Part shown: piece after piece, positions 6,296-14,479 of the stretch
How positions within the stretch are numbered: the first letter of the stretch is position 1
How the letters are laid out: each line of letters begins with the position of its first letter
Assembly: GCA_964403185.1 (NCBI GenBank)
Contig: CAYOFK010000062.1
Coordinates: 1-15,616 of the forward strand
Reading direction: 5' to 3'
From: CAYOFK01 sp964403185
GTDB lineage: Bacteria; Bacteroidota; Bacteroidia; Bacteroidales; VadinHA17
Length of the DNA: 15,616 nucleotides
Position numbers and translations under genes: made by a program
The notes under the pieces: generated by a model
Told to the model about the DNA's origin: nothing
The model's database searches: none
Seen by the model: the letters and a program-made list of their open reading frames with translations, nothing else

Positions 6296-7618
6296 GTGAG
6301 GAAAAGACTGCTAAATATATTATTCTGGTCCATAATCTCTGCAGCTTTTATTGGGCCCGGAACAATAACCACTGCCTCAAAAGCGGGTGCAAGTTTCCAA
6401 TTTCAATTACTGTGGGCCCTGGTTTTTTCTACAATAGCATGCCTGGTCCTGCAAGAAGCCGCGGCCAGGCTAACCATTCAATCAGGAAAGACCCTGGGTG
6501 CTGCTATCCGTTACCAGTTTAAGGAGTCTTCCGCTTATACTGTAATCATCGTTCTGGTTGCCGGAGCCATCATATTTGGATCTGCGGCTTATGAAACAGG
6601 CAATTTACTGGGGGCTGTAGCCGGCCTGGGGTTTATCATTAACGGGAGGCCGCAACTGTTGATACTGCTTATCGGAGGTGTTGCCTTTTTGATCCTCTCT
6701 TTGCCTTCGATCAGGGGTATTGCTCATCTTATGGGATACATTGTTGTGATTATGGGAATTTCGTTTCTGGGTTCAGCCCTGATCCTGAAACCTGACTTCG
6801 GGGAAATGTTAAAAGGCGGATTGATACCTTCAATACCTGAAAACAGCGGGGCCGGACTCCTGGTTCTGGGATTGATCGGGACAACGGTTGTTCCTTACAA
6901 TCTTTTTCTGGGTTCGGGTCTTTCGAAAAATGCTGCATCTATAAAAGAAATGAGATACGGTCTGAGCATCGCGGTGGTGTTGGGCGGATGCATATCAATA
7001 GCGGTTTTGGTGGTTGGCTCCTTTGTTGAAGGCCCTTTTTCCTTTGAGGCTCTTGTGTCCCGCCTCGACACCACACTTGGAAAATGGGCCACAATAATGT
7101 TTGGCCTGGGCATGCTGGCAGCAGGATTTTCATCGGCCGTTACCGCACCTCTTGCATCAGCCATGACGGCAGACAGCTTGTTTTCAGGCGATGGAAAGTT
7201 ACAATGGGGCGAAAAATCAAGAAAGTACCGCTACACCTGGGGTTTCGTACTGCTGACCGGAGTTGTTCTTGGGTTGTCCGGATTCAAACCGATTCCTGCC
7301 ATCATTATTGCCCAGGCCCTTAATGGATTTATTTTACCTTTTATTTCTATTTTCCTGGTGATGGTCATCAATGATCCTGAGATCATTGGAAGTCAAAATA
7401 TGAACTCCTGGATTTCCAATGTACTTCTGCTGGCAGTTGTATGGATTACCCTTATTTTAGGAATTTCAAATCTTATAAAAGTGGCAAACCAGATCATTCC
7501 ATCCGGGTTACTGCCTGGGAATACAGCACTGGTAACCAATATTGCAGTTTCTACTGTTATTTGGTTTTATTGTATTGTAAAGGTCATTAAATTGAGACGA
7601 AAAACAATGTTTAAATGA
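6296..7618 (+). CDS. Nramp-like membrane transporter lacking metal ligands
   Basis: A 440-residue inner-membrane protein with about 11 hydrophobic segments, matching the Nramp (SLC11/MntH) fold within the APC superfamily. It aligns along the first helix pair (GASFQFQLLWALVF against MntH GASFGYQLLW). However, the metal-binding DPGN motif of TM1 is GPGT here (residues 20-23), so both the Asp and Asn ligands are lost. The TM6 motif MPHN is VPYN (199-202), so the metal-binding Met and the following His are gone too. Transport of Mn2+ or Fe2+ is therefore doubtful. The start is GTG at 6296, because no ATG lies before the first helix. Its stop overlaps the next start (ATGA at 7615-7618), so it is translationally coupled to the oxoprolinase, which points to an organic substrate such as 5-oxoproline (inference). 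Confidence 0.88.
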   Translation: MRKRLLNILFWSIISAAFIGPGTITTASKAGASFQFQLLWALVFSTIACLVLQEAAARLTIQSGKTLGAAIRYQFKESSAYTVIIVLVAGAIIFGSAAYETGNLLGAVAGLGFIINGRPQLLILLIGGVAFLILSLPSIRGIAHLMGYIVVIMGISFLGSALILKPDFGEMLKGGLIPSIPENSGAGLLVLGLIGTTVVPYNLFLGSGLSKNAASIKEMRYGLSIAVVLGGCISIAVLVVGSFVEGPFSFEALVSRLDTTLGKWATIMFGLGMLAAGFSSAVTAPLASAMTADSLFSGDGKLQWGEKSRKYRYTWGFVLLTGVVLGLSGFKPIPAIIIAQALNGFILPFISIFLVMVINDPEIIGSQNMNSWISNVLLLAVVWITLILGISNLIKVANQIIPSGLLPGNTALVTNIAVSTVIWFYCIVKVIKLRRKTMFK

Positions 7619-10600
7619 GGGCGGAAAAATTCGACCTTTTTGTTGATACAGGCGGAACGTTCACTGATTGCATTGCCAGAGATGCATCCGGAAATATCAT
7701 AAAACGAAAAGTGCTGAGTAATGGGTCAATACGTGGCAGTATCCGCAAGTGGACAGACCATAAAACCCTGATCGTGGACGAGAAATGGGAACTGAAAAAA
7801 GATATCATTGCCGGATACAGTTTTTCTCTCCTGGAAGAAAAACACCCCGCGGTGCAGGTGAAAAAGTTTGATCCGGGGACGCATACTCTAACGCTAAACC
7901 AGGATCTGCCTCCCGGACACTTTAACAAAAGTTTAAGTTTTGAGATTACCTCCGGCGATGAGGCGCCTGTTTTGGGTGCGCGATTGATCACACAAACATC
8001 ATTGAACCAACCCCTGCCGGTTCAGAGTATTAAATTAGGTTCCACCAAAGGCACCAATGCCCTTCTGGAGCGGAAGGGATCCAGACCAATATTTTTTGTA
8101 ACCAAAGGTTTTAAGGATCTGTTAAGGATCAGATACCAGCAGCGCCCGGATATTTTTGCCAGACATGTTGAAAAGCCTGAAATGTTGTATGAGCATGTTG
8201 TTGAAGTGGATGAACGGATCGATAGCAAAGGTTCAGTGATCAATCCCATTGACCTGGGGCAAATAAAAGATTTCCTCTTAACCCTGGATCAAAAAGATAA
8301 ATCAATAGCGATGGCTGTGGCCTTAATGAATGCCTATGTAAATCCACAACATGAGATGGCAGTGAAAAATATACTGAAAGAATCCGGCTTTCAGTATGTC
8401 AGTGTTTCTTCTGAACTGTCGGGATTGATAAAATATGTACCCAGGGCTGAAACCACCGTAGTTAACGCCTATCTCGATCAGATCATTGATTCCTATATCC
8501 GCAACATCCGTTCGAATCTGGAACCTGAGAACTTTCATATCATGAACAGTGCCGGTGGATTGGTTGCGGCCCCGGCATTTTGTCCCAAGGAGAGTTTGCT
8601 CAGCGGTCCTGCAGGAGGTGTGGTTGGCGCTGCTACAGTGGGGCAGGAGGAGGGTTTTAACAATATACTGTCTTTTGATATGGGTGGTACCAGCACGGAT
8701 GTGGCCCGGTTTGGCGGACGCTACGACTATAAATTTGAATTGGAAATTGGGGATGCCCGGATATTTACCCCCGCTCTGGCAATTGAGACAGTTGCCGCAG
8801 GCGGGGGTTCGATCTGCTATTATGATGGCTATAAGTTGTGTGTAGGGCCTGAAAGTGCCGGTGCCCACCCTGGACCGGCTTGCTATGGGGCCGGCGGACC
8901 ATTGACCCTTACAGATGTGAATCTCCTTCTGGGACGGCTGGATGCGGAGCAGTTCAGTATTCCGGTATTTCCCCAACATGCCAGGGATAAAGTCCACGGC
9001 CTTGTTGTTGAAATGGAACAAAAAACCGGTGAAAAGAGAAACACCGAACAACTGCTGGAAGGATTCCTGAAAATAGCCAACGAGATCATGTCCGGGGCCA
9101 TTCAGAAAGTATCTGTTTCAAAGGGTTATGATCCTTCTGAATATGAACTTGTAGCTTTTGGGGGTGCCGGAGGGATGCATGCCGGATGGATCGCTGACAA
9201 TTTAAATATCTCAACAATTCTCTTGCCGGAAAATGCAGGATTGTTGAGTGCTTATGGCATCAGTCAGGCCCCCGTTGAAAGAATGGTCGAGGAACAAATA
9301 CTGAGACCTTTTGATCTGGTTGGATCATCCATTGATCAGTATATAAGTGATCTTGAACAACAGGCAATAGAAAAACTGGAATTGGAAGGTATCAGTAAAG
9401 GTTCTATCAAAATAAGTGAGCGTCTTGTGTTCTTGCGTCACATTGGTCAGGATGCTTCAATTGAGGTTGATTATCGGAAGGGGCAAGATCCGAGACCCGC
9501 GTATAAGGAAAAATATAAAAAGTTATTTGGATACTGGACGGCAGGAGAGGGGATTGAACTGGAGTCTGTCAGGATCATTGCTTCTTCCTTCCGGGAACGC
9601 TTCATTGCAAAGGAGCATCAGATCGTAAGCAGGCCGCTGAAACCCTTAAAATACATTCCATCATTTTTGAATGGGAAATGGGAGCAAGTCCCTGTTTATC
9701 TCAGGAAGGATCTTGTGCCCGGAAAAACAATTTCAGGTTTTGCCCTTATGCTTGATGAATTCAGTACCTGCGTCGTTGAAAAGGGGTGGGAATTGGAGAT
9801 GGCTGTAACAGGGACCTCTGTAATGAGAAGGGTGAAACAGGAGGATCTGGGTTTTAAAGCAGCGCCGATTGGAAAATCATACGAAGAAATTGAATTGGAG
9901 CTGTTTACAAACAGGTTTATGTCCGTGGCTGATAATATGGGATCGATGCTGCAACGGACCTCGGTATCGGTTAATATTAAAGAACGGTTTGATTTCTCAT
10001 GTGCCTTGCTGGATGAACACGGACGTTTGGTTGCCAATGCCCCGCATATTCCGGTCCATTTGGGAAGCCTGGGGGTATGTGTACGCTCATTAATAAAAGA
10101 TTTTACTTTTGAACCCGGAGACACCATCATTACCAACCATCCTGCCTATGGTGGTTCGCACCTTCCCGATATCACCCTTGTTACACCTGTATTTAAAAAT
10201 GGGAAAATCCTTGTAGGTTATGTTGTAAACAGAGCACACCATGCTGAAATCGGTGGCAAAACACCGGCATCCATGCCCCCTGATGCAACATCCCTCATTG
10301 AGGAGGGTGTGGTTATCAAACCAACCTACCTTATGAAAAACGGCCGGCCCGGGTGGGAGATCATAAAAGAAATACTTAATCATTCACCCTATCCAAGCAG
10401 GGCAGTTGAAGAAAATATTGCCGATCTGAAAGCAGCCCTGGCTGCCAACATGAGTGGCCAACAAGCCCTTCTCGATCTTGTTGAAAATCATGGCCTTACA
10501 AAGATAAAAACCTATATGGGATTGCTGCACAACTACGCAGCCGGTAAAATGCGCAGCACCCTGAAGAACATTCCCAATGGAGAATATGCATCAGAGGAGT

Positions 10601-11442
10601 TTCTGGATGACGGGACCCTTCTGAGAGTTATGATACTTGTTGATGACCGGGATTGCACTATTGATTTTAGCGGAACAGCCCCGTTGCATAAAGGAAATCT
10701 GAATGCTACATTAGCCATTGTACACGGAGTGGTCATTTATGTTATGCGGCTGCTAATAAATGAAGCCCTCCCTTTAAATGATGGCATACTGGAACCCCTG
10801 AAACTGAAAGTGCCTCAAAACTTACTAAATCCCGGTTTTTCGGGACCTGCTGAAAGCTGCCCGGCCATAGTCGGAGGAAATGTGGAAGTCAGCCAGCGGT
10901 TGACAGACACCTTATTGAAGCCTTTTGAAATCCTTGCCTGCAGTCAGGGAACCATGAATAATGTTTTGTTTGGGAACAGTGCTTTCAGTTATTATGAGAC
11001 CATCGGCGGCGGGTGCGGAGCCACACCAGACCATGATGGAGCTTCTGCAGTTCACCACCACATGACCAATACGCGCATCACCGATCCGGAGATAATGGAG
11101 TTGAGATATCCGGTCAGGTTGGAGTCGTTCCGGATCAGACAAGGATCGGGAGGGGCCGGTAAACGAAGGGGAGGGGATGGAATTATCCGGGAGATTCTGT
11201 TTCTTGAAGACGTTTCACTTTCGGTACTGACACAGCACCGGACAACCAGACCTTATGGCTTGCAGGGTGGCCGGCCTGGCCGCTCCGGGAAACAGTATGT
11301 GGTAACTGCTGACGGGGAAAGAATTGACCTGGGAAGCATAGACGGACGGTTGTTATCAAAAGGCGACAGGCTTGTTATCCAAACACCGGGCGGGGGAGGT
11401 TTTGGAACACCTGCCGGAAAATCCCGGAAAACAAAAAAATGA
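7615..11442 (+). CDS. Fused HyuA-HyuB hydantoinase/5-oxoprolinase
   Basis: A 1275-residue cytoplasmic enzyme of the ATP-dependent hydantoinase/oxoprolinase family. Such enzymes open cyclic amides; the model reaction turns 5-oxo-L-proline, ATP and water into L-glutamate, ADP and phosphate. The N-terminal half is HyuA-like: phosphate motif DTGGTFTD at 11-18, GSTKGTNALLER at about 142, second nucleotide motif FDMGGTSTD at about 354, and GPESAGAHPGPACYG near 408. The HyuB-like half starts near 750 (ELFTNRFMSVADNMGSMLQ) and ends with TPGGGGFGTP. The fused order and length match eukaryotic 5-oxoprolinase (about 1288 residues), whereas many bacteria split the two. Between DTGGTFTD and GTNALLER there is an unusually long, strand-rich segment (about 30-140) in place of the usual short helical part. 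Strict 5-oxoproline specificity is not proven; hydantoins or related lactams are alternatives. Confidence 0.9.
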   Translation: MRAEKFDLFVDTGGTFTDCIARDASGNIIKRKVLSNGSIRGSIRKWTDHKTLIVDEKWELKKDIIAGYSFSLLEEKHPAVQVKKFDPGTHTLTLNQDLPPGHFNKSLSFEITSGDEAPVLGARLITQTSLNQPLPVQSIKLGSTKGTNALLERKGSRPIFFVTKGFKDLLRIRYQQRPDIFARHVEKPEMLYEHVVEVDERIDSKGSVINPIDLGQIKDFLLTLDQKDKSIAMAVALMNAYVNPQHEMAVKNILKESGFQYVSVSSELSGLIKYVPRAETTVVNAYLDQIIDSYIRNIRSNLEPENFHIMNSAGGLVAAPAFCPKESLLSGPAGGVVGAATVGQEEGFNNILSFDMGGTSTDVARFGGRYDYKFELEIGDARIFTPALAIETVAAGGGSICYYDGYKLCVGPESAGAHPGPACYGAGGPLTLTDVNLLLGRLDAEQFSIPVFPQHARDKVHGLVVEMEQKTGEKRNTEQLLEGFLKIANEIMSGAIQKVSVSKGYDPSEYELVAFGGAGGMHAGWIADNLNISTILLPENAGLLSAYGISQAPVERMVEEQILRPFDLVGSSIDQYISDLEQQAIEKLELEGISKGSIKISERLVFLRHIGQDASIEVDYRKGQDPRPAYKEKYKKLFGYWTAGEGIELESVRIIASSFRERFIAKEHQIVSRPLKPLKYIPSFLNGKWEQVPVYLRKDLVPGKTISGFALMLDEFSTCVVEKGWELEMAVTGTSVMRRVKQEDLGFKAAPIGKSYEEIELELFTNRFMSVADNMGSMLQRTSVSVNIKERFDFSCALLDEHGRLVANAPHIPVHLGSLGVCVRSLIKDFTFEPGDTIITNHPAYGGSHLPDITLVTPVFKNGKILVGYVVNRAHHAEIGGKTPASMPPDATSLIEEGVVIKPTYLMKNGRPGWEIIKEILNHSPYPSRAVEENIADLKAALAANMSGQQALLDLVENHGLTKIKTYMGLLHNYAAGKMRSTLKNIPNGEYASEEFLDDGTLLRVMILVDDRDCTIDFSGTAPLHKGNLNATLAIVHGVVIYVMRLLINEALPLNDGILEPLKLKVPQNLLNPGFSGPAESCPAIVGGNVEVSQRLTDTLLKPFEILACSQGTMNNVLFGNSAFSYYETIGGGCGATPDHDGASAVHHHMTNTRITDPEIMELRYPVRLESFRIRQGSGGAGKRRGGDGIIREILFLEDVSLSVLTQHRTTRPYGLQGGRPGRSGKQYVVTADGERIDLGSIDGRLLSKGDRLVIQTPGGGGFGTPAGKSRKTKK

Positions 11443-11469
11443 TCTGATTGAAAACGGTCGTGTCTTATA

Positions 11470-11501
11470 AGCGACCCGGAGAGTCGCGCTACAGGGATTT
11501 G
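11470..11501 (+). repeat. REP-like unit, third copy
   Basis: This unit shares agcgac, gtcgc, ctacagg and atttg, in the same order, with the unit at 198-228. The bases between the arms differ (cccggaga here, ttgcaaa there), yet both fold into a stem capped by a GNA loop (GGA or GCA). It fills most of the 79-bp gap between the oxoprolinase and nucleotidase genes and could act as an mRNA 3'-end structure. Confidence 0.65.
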
Positions 11502-11521
11502 GTAATAAAATTTTTAAACCT

Positions 11522-13303
11522 ATGAAAAAAATAAAAATCCGGTTTGGCTGGCTGGTGACCACCGCTGCCATTATTCTTCTTACATCCTGCGAAAATAAGG
11601 AGCGGCCTCAGTTTATTGAATTCAGGATTCTTGAAACATCGGATGTGCATGGTGCCATTTATCCATACGATTTTATCAGGGATGAGGATGTGGATCATTC
11701 CCTGGCACAGGTGCACAGTTATGTGCAAAAACTAAGATTCAATCCTGAGCTTGAGGTCATCCTGCTGGATAACGGAGATATATTGCAGGGGCAACCTGCA
11801 GTGTATTATTCAAATTTTGAAGATTCAGATGCCCTCCATATTTGCAGCAAGGTTATGAACTATATGAACTATGATGTGGCAACCATCGGCAACCACGATA
11901 TTGAGGCGGGCCATCCGGTTTATGATAAACTGGTTGATGAGTTCAGTTTTCCATGGCTGGCAGCAAATGCATTGGACAAAACTTCCGGAGATCCTTATTT
12001 TGAACCATACGCAGTATTGAACAGACATGGAATTAAAATTGCAGTCCTCGGATTGATTACCCCTGGCATTCCCCGGTGGCTTCCGGAAAATTTATGGGAA
12101 GGCCTTGAATTTGCAGGTATGGTGGAAACCGCAAAGTACTGGGTACGCGAGATTATTGAGAATGAAAAACCTGATGTATTGATCGGTTTGTTTCATTCCG
12201 GTCATGATGCTGCCTACGGTGGGGCGTCAGATACCGCTGCGTTGAATGAAAACGCCTCCCTCCTTGTTGCAGAGCAGGTACCGGGCTTCGATGTTGTTTT
12301 TATAGGACACGACCATGATACTTATAATGCTTTTATTACAAATGTTAATGGAGAAAAAGTACTGGTACTGGACCCTGGAAGCAGTGCCAGACTCGTTTCA
12401 GAAGCTTCTATCCGTATGACATGGAACGATGATTTGGGAGCCTACTCAAAAGAGATCCGGGGCAACCTGATTGAAACGCGCTTACATAGTGGGGATTCTG
12501 AGTTTCTCTCATACTTTCAGGATGAATTTGAGAAAGTTAAAGCCTATGTATCCGGGCCCGTGGGCTACTTTGGTGCTGCAATATCATCTTCTTCAGCCCT
12601 GTTTGGGGACAGCCCTTTTATGGACCTGATTCATGAGGTACAACTGGAGGTAACCGGAGCTCCGATATCTTTTGCAGCACCGCTGTCTATGAATGCAACC
12701 ATTGACTCCGGGACTGTGTATGTCAGGGACCTGTTTCGCTTATACAGATTCGAGAACTTCCTGTATATTATGGAACTCACCGGTGCAGAAATAAAGGATT
12801 ACCTGGAGTATTCATATGATTTATGGTTCAATACCATGTCGTCAGAGAACGACCACTTATTACGGTTCAGAGAGCTGTCTGACAGTGATGGGAATGCCCC
12901 TGCTTCTCCCAGGTTGTACAGCTCTTTTTATAATTTTGACTCTGCCGAGGGTATTGAATATATTGTGGATGTTTCAAAAGAAGCAGGATCCAGGATAACC
13001 ATAACATCCCTGGCAGACGGTTCAGAGTTTGTACCGGAAATCATCTATAAGGTGGCCATAAATTCTTACCGTGGTAGTGGGGGAGGAGGCCATTTGACCA
13101 GAGGGGCCGGCATTCCCCCCGGGACATTAAAAGACAGGATTGTCTTTTCAACCGGTAAAGATCTGAGATATTATATGATGCAATGGCTCTCAGCAACCGG
13201 ACCCATTGAGCCTGAGGCTTCAGATAACTGGATGGTCATACCACAGACCCGGTATCAAAAAGGATGCAGGAAAGATTATGAGTTGTTGTATGGCCGAAAA
13301 TAA
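11522..13303 (+). CDS. 5'-nucleotidase/2',3'-cyclic phosphodiesterase lipoprotein
   Basis: A metallophosphoesterase of the 5'-nucleotidase/CpdB/UshA family that would remove phosphate from nucleotides or cyclic nucleotides outside the cytoplasm. The 593 residues begin with a lipoprotein signal (lipobox LLTSC, Cys23). The two-metal site is complete: Asp41 and His43 in TSDVHGA, the Asp of LDNGDILQG, Asn124-His125 in GNHD, the His pair region of LFHSGHDA, and His263/His265 in GHDHD. The C-terminal substrate-binding domain follows, with NSYRGSGGGGHLTRG near 518-532, a pattern closer to CpdB-type enzymes than to classic UshA. It is the first of three same-strand envelope genes; the alkaline phosphatase begins 57 bases later. 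The exact substrate (5'-nucleotide, 2',3'-cyclic nucleotide or both) cannot be settled here. Confidence 0.9.
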   Translation: MKKIKIRFGWLVTTAAIILLTSCENKERPQFIEFRILETSDVHGAIYPYDFIRDEDVDHSLAQVHSYVQKLRFNPELEVILLDNGDILQGQPAVYYSNFEDSDALHICSKVMNYMNYDVATIGNHDIEAGHPVYDKLVDEFSFPWLAANALDKTSGDPYFEPYAVLNRHGIKIAVLGLITPGIPRWLPENLWEGLEFAGMVETAKYWVREIIENEKPDVLIGLFHSGHDAAYGGASDTAALNENASLLVAEQVPGFDVVFIGHDHDTYNAFITNVNGEKVLVLDPGSSARLVSEASIRMTWNDDLGAYSKEIRGNLIETRLHSGDSEFLSYFQDEFEKVKAYVSGPVGYFGAAISSSSALFGDSPFMDLIHEVQLEVTGAPISFAAPLSMNATIDSGTVYVRDLFRLYRFENFLYIMELTGAEIKDYLEYSYDLWFNTMSSENDHLLRFRELSDSDGNAPASPRLYSSFYNFDSAEGIEYIVDVSKEAGSRITITSLADGSEFVPEIIYKVAINSYRGSGGGGHLTRGAGIPPGTLKDRIVFSTGKDLRYYMMQWLSATGPIEPEASDNWMVIPQTRYQKGCRKDYELLYGRK

Positions 13304-13336
13304 CAATTTATTAAGATGTCTTCTGGAAAATTAGGA

Positions 13337-13344
13337 TACATTTG
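13337..13344 (+). promoter_or_regulatory. -7 box for alkaline phosphatase gene
   Basis: The sequence tacatttg is an exact TAnnTTTG match, 16 bases before the ATG at 13361. It favours that start over the in-frame ATG at 13316, which would lie upstream of the transcript. No -33 box is clear. It suggests that the phosphatase and the following lipoprotein gene can be transcribed apart from the nucleotidase. Confidence 0.45.
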
Positions 13345-13360
13345 TGAAAAATTCAGGATT

Positions 13361-14476
13361 ATGAAAATACATGGCTTTAAGATTCCCGTTGTAATGTTAT
13401 CAATACTGCTCCTGACATCCTTCTGTTATACAGGGGTTGTTGAAGATGGCCGGTCCAAACCCAGGAACATCATCCTTCTTATAGGCGATGGAATGGGAGT
13501 GGCACAAATATATGCCGGCATGACTTCAAATAAGGGCACCCTGAATCTTGAAAGAATTACTCATGTAGGGATGCAAAAAACCTATTCGGCAGACAATTAT
13601 ATTACCGACTCAGCTGCCGGAGCCACCGCTTTGGCCAGTGGTGTTAAAACAAAAAACGGGGTGGTTGGAAAAGATACTTCCGGCGTTGATGTGAAGACCA
13701 TACTGGAATATGCTGAGGAAAACGGTTTGGCAACCGGTATGGTATCTACTTCGGCGATTACCCATGCCACCCCCGCCGCATTTATTTCGCATGTGGATAA
13801 CAGGGGGATGTATGAGGACATTGCTGCCTTCTTTCTGGATGCCGGAATAGATGTGTTTATAGGCGGGGGAAAAACGCATTTTGAAAAGCGGAAGGACAGT
13901 TTGAACTTTCTGATTACACTCCGGGAAAATGGGTATCAGGTGGTGACTCAAATGGACGAAATACCAGGCATTACAGAAGGTAATCTGGCAGGACTGGTCG
14001 CTGAAATGCAACTTCCATCAGTAATCGATGGTCGTGGTGATATGTTGCCTGTGGCCACAAATACAGCCATACAAATACTAAATAAAGAAGAGGATGGATT
14101 CTTCCTGATGGTAGAGGGATCACAGATCGACTGGGGGGCACACGCAAACAATACGGAATACATCACTGCCGAAATGGTGGATTTTGATTTGGCCATACGC
14201 ACTGCGATTGATTTTGCACAAAGAGACGGTGAAACATTGGTTGTGATAACTGCAGATCATGAAACCGGTGGAATGTCACTTATCGGAGGAGACATTCAAA
14301 AAGGTGAAGTCATTGCTAATTATGGCACCCGCGGACATACCTCTGTAATGATCCCTGTTTTCACCTTTGGGCCGGGCGCAGAATTGTTTTCAGGAATATA
14401 TGAGAATACCGAGATATTTGAAAAGCTGATGCTGCTTTACGGTTTTAAGAAGGATGCAACGGACAAGCGAAAATAG
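13361..14476 (+). CDS. Alkaline phosphatase, PhoA type
   Basis: An exported alkaline phosphatase hydrolysing phosphate monoesters. From Met at 13361 it has 371 residues. MKIHGFKIPVVMLSILLLTS is a clear signal peptide, whereas the 15 residues added by the ATG at 13316 are not signal-like. All key residues of the family are visible (numbered from 13361): Asp43 in GDGMG, nucleophile Ser84 in TDSAAGATA, Glu252, Asp257 and His261 in EGSQIDWGAHANN, Asp299-His300 in ADHETGG, and His326 in GTRGHTSV. A Cys (about residue 22) in LLTSFCYT could mark a lipobox but lacks the usual spacing, so a soluble or loosely anchored periplasmic enzyme is likely. The gene lies 57 bases after the nucleotidase and only 3 bases before the next lipoprotein gene. 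Phosphate control is likely but no Pho box was recognised. Confidence 0.93.
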   Translation: MKIHGFKIPVVMLSILLLTSFCYTGVVEDGRSKPRNIILLIGDGMGVAQIYAGMTSNKGTLNLERITHVGMQKTYSADNYITDSAAGATALASGVKTKNGVVGKDTSGVDVKTILEYAEENGLATGMVSTSAITHATPAAFISHVDNRGMYEDIAAFFLDAGIDVFIGGGKTHFEKRKDSLNFLITLRENGYQVVTQMDEIPGITEGNLAGLVAEMQLPSVIDGRGDMLPVATNTAIQILNKEEDGFFLMVEGSQIDWGAHANNTEYITAEMVDFDLAIRTAIDFAQRDGETLVVITADHETGGMSLIGGDIQKGEVIANYGTRGHTSVMIPVFTFGPGAELFSGIYENTEIFEKLMLLYGFKKDATDKRK

Positions 14477-14479
14477 GGC

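Noticed and set aside
6296..7618. Calling the transporter mntH (Mn2+/H+ symporter)
   Set aside because: The metal-coordinating DPGN and MPH residues are replaced (GPGT, VPY), so the metal-transporter name would mislead.
8323..9051. 242-codon minus-strand frame
   Set aside because: It lies wholly antisense to the strongly conserved HyuA half of the oxoprolinase; its composition is Cys/His-rich with no domain, as expected of a shadow frame.
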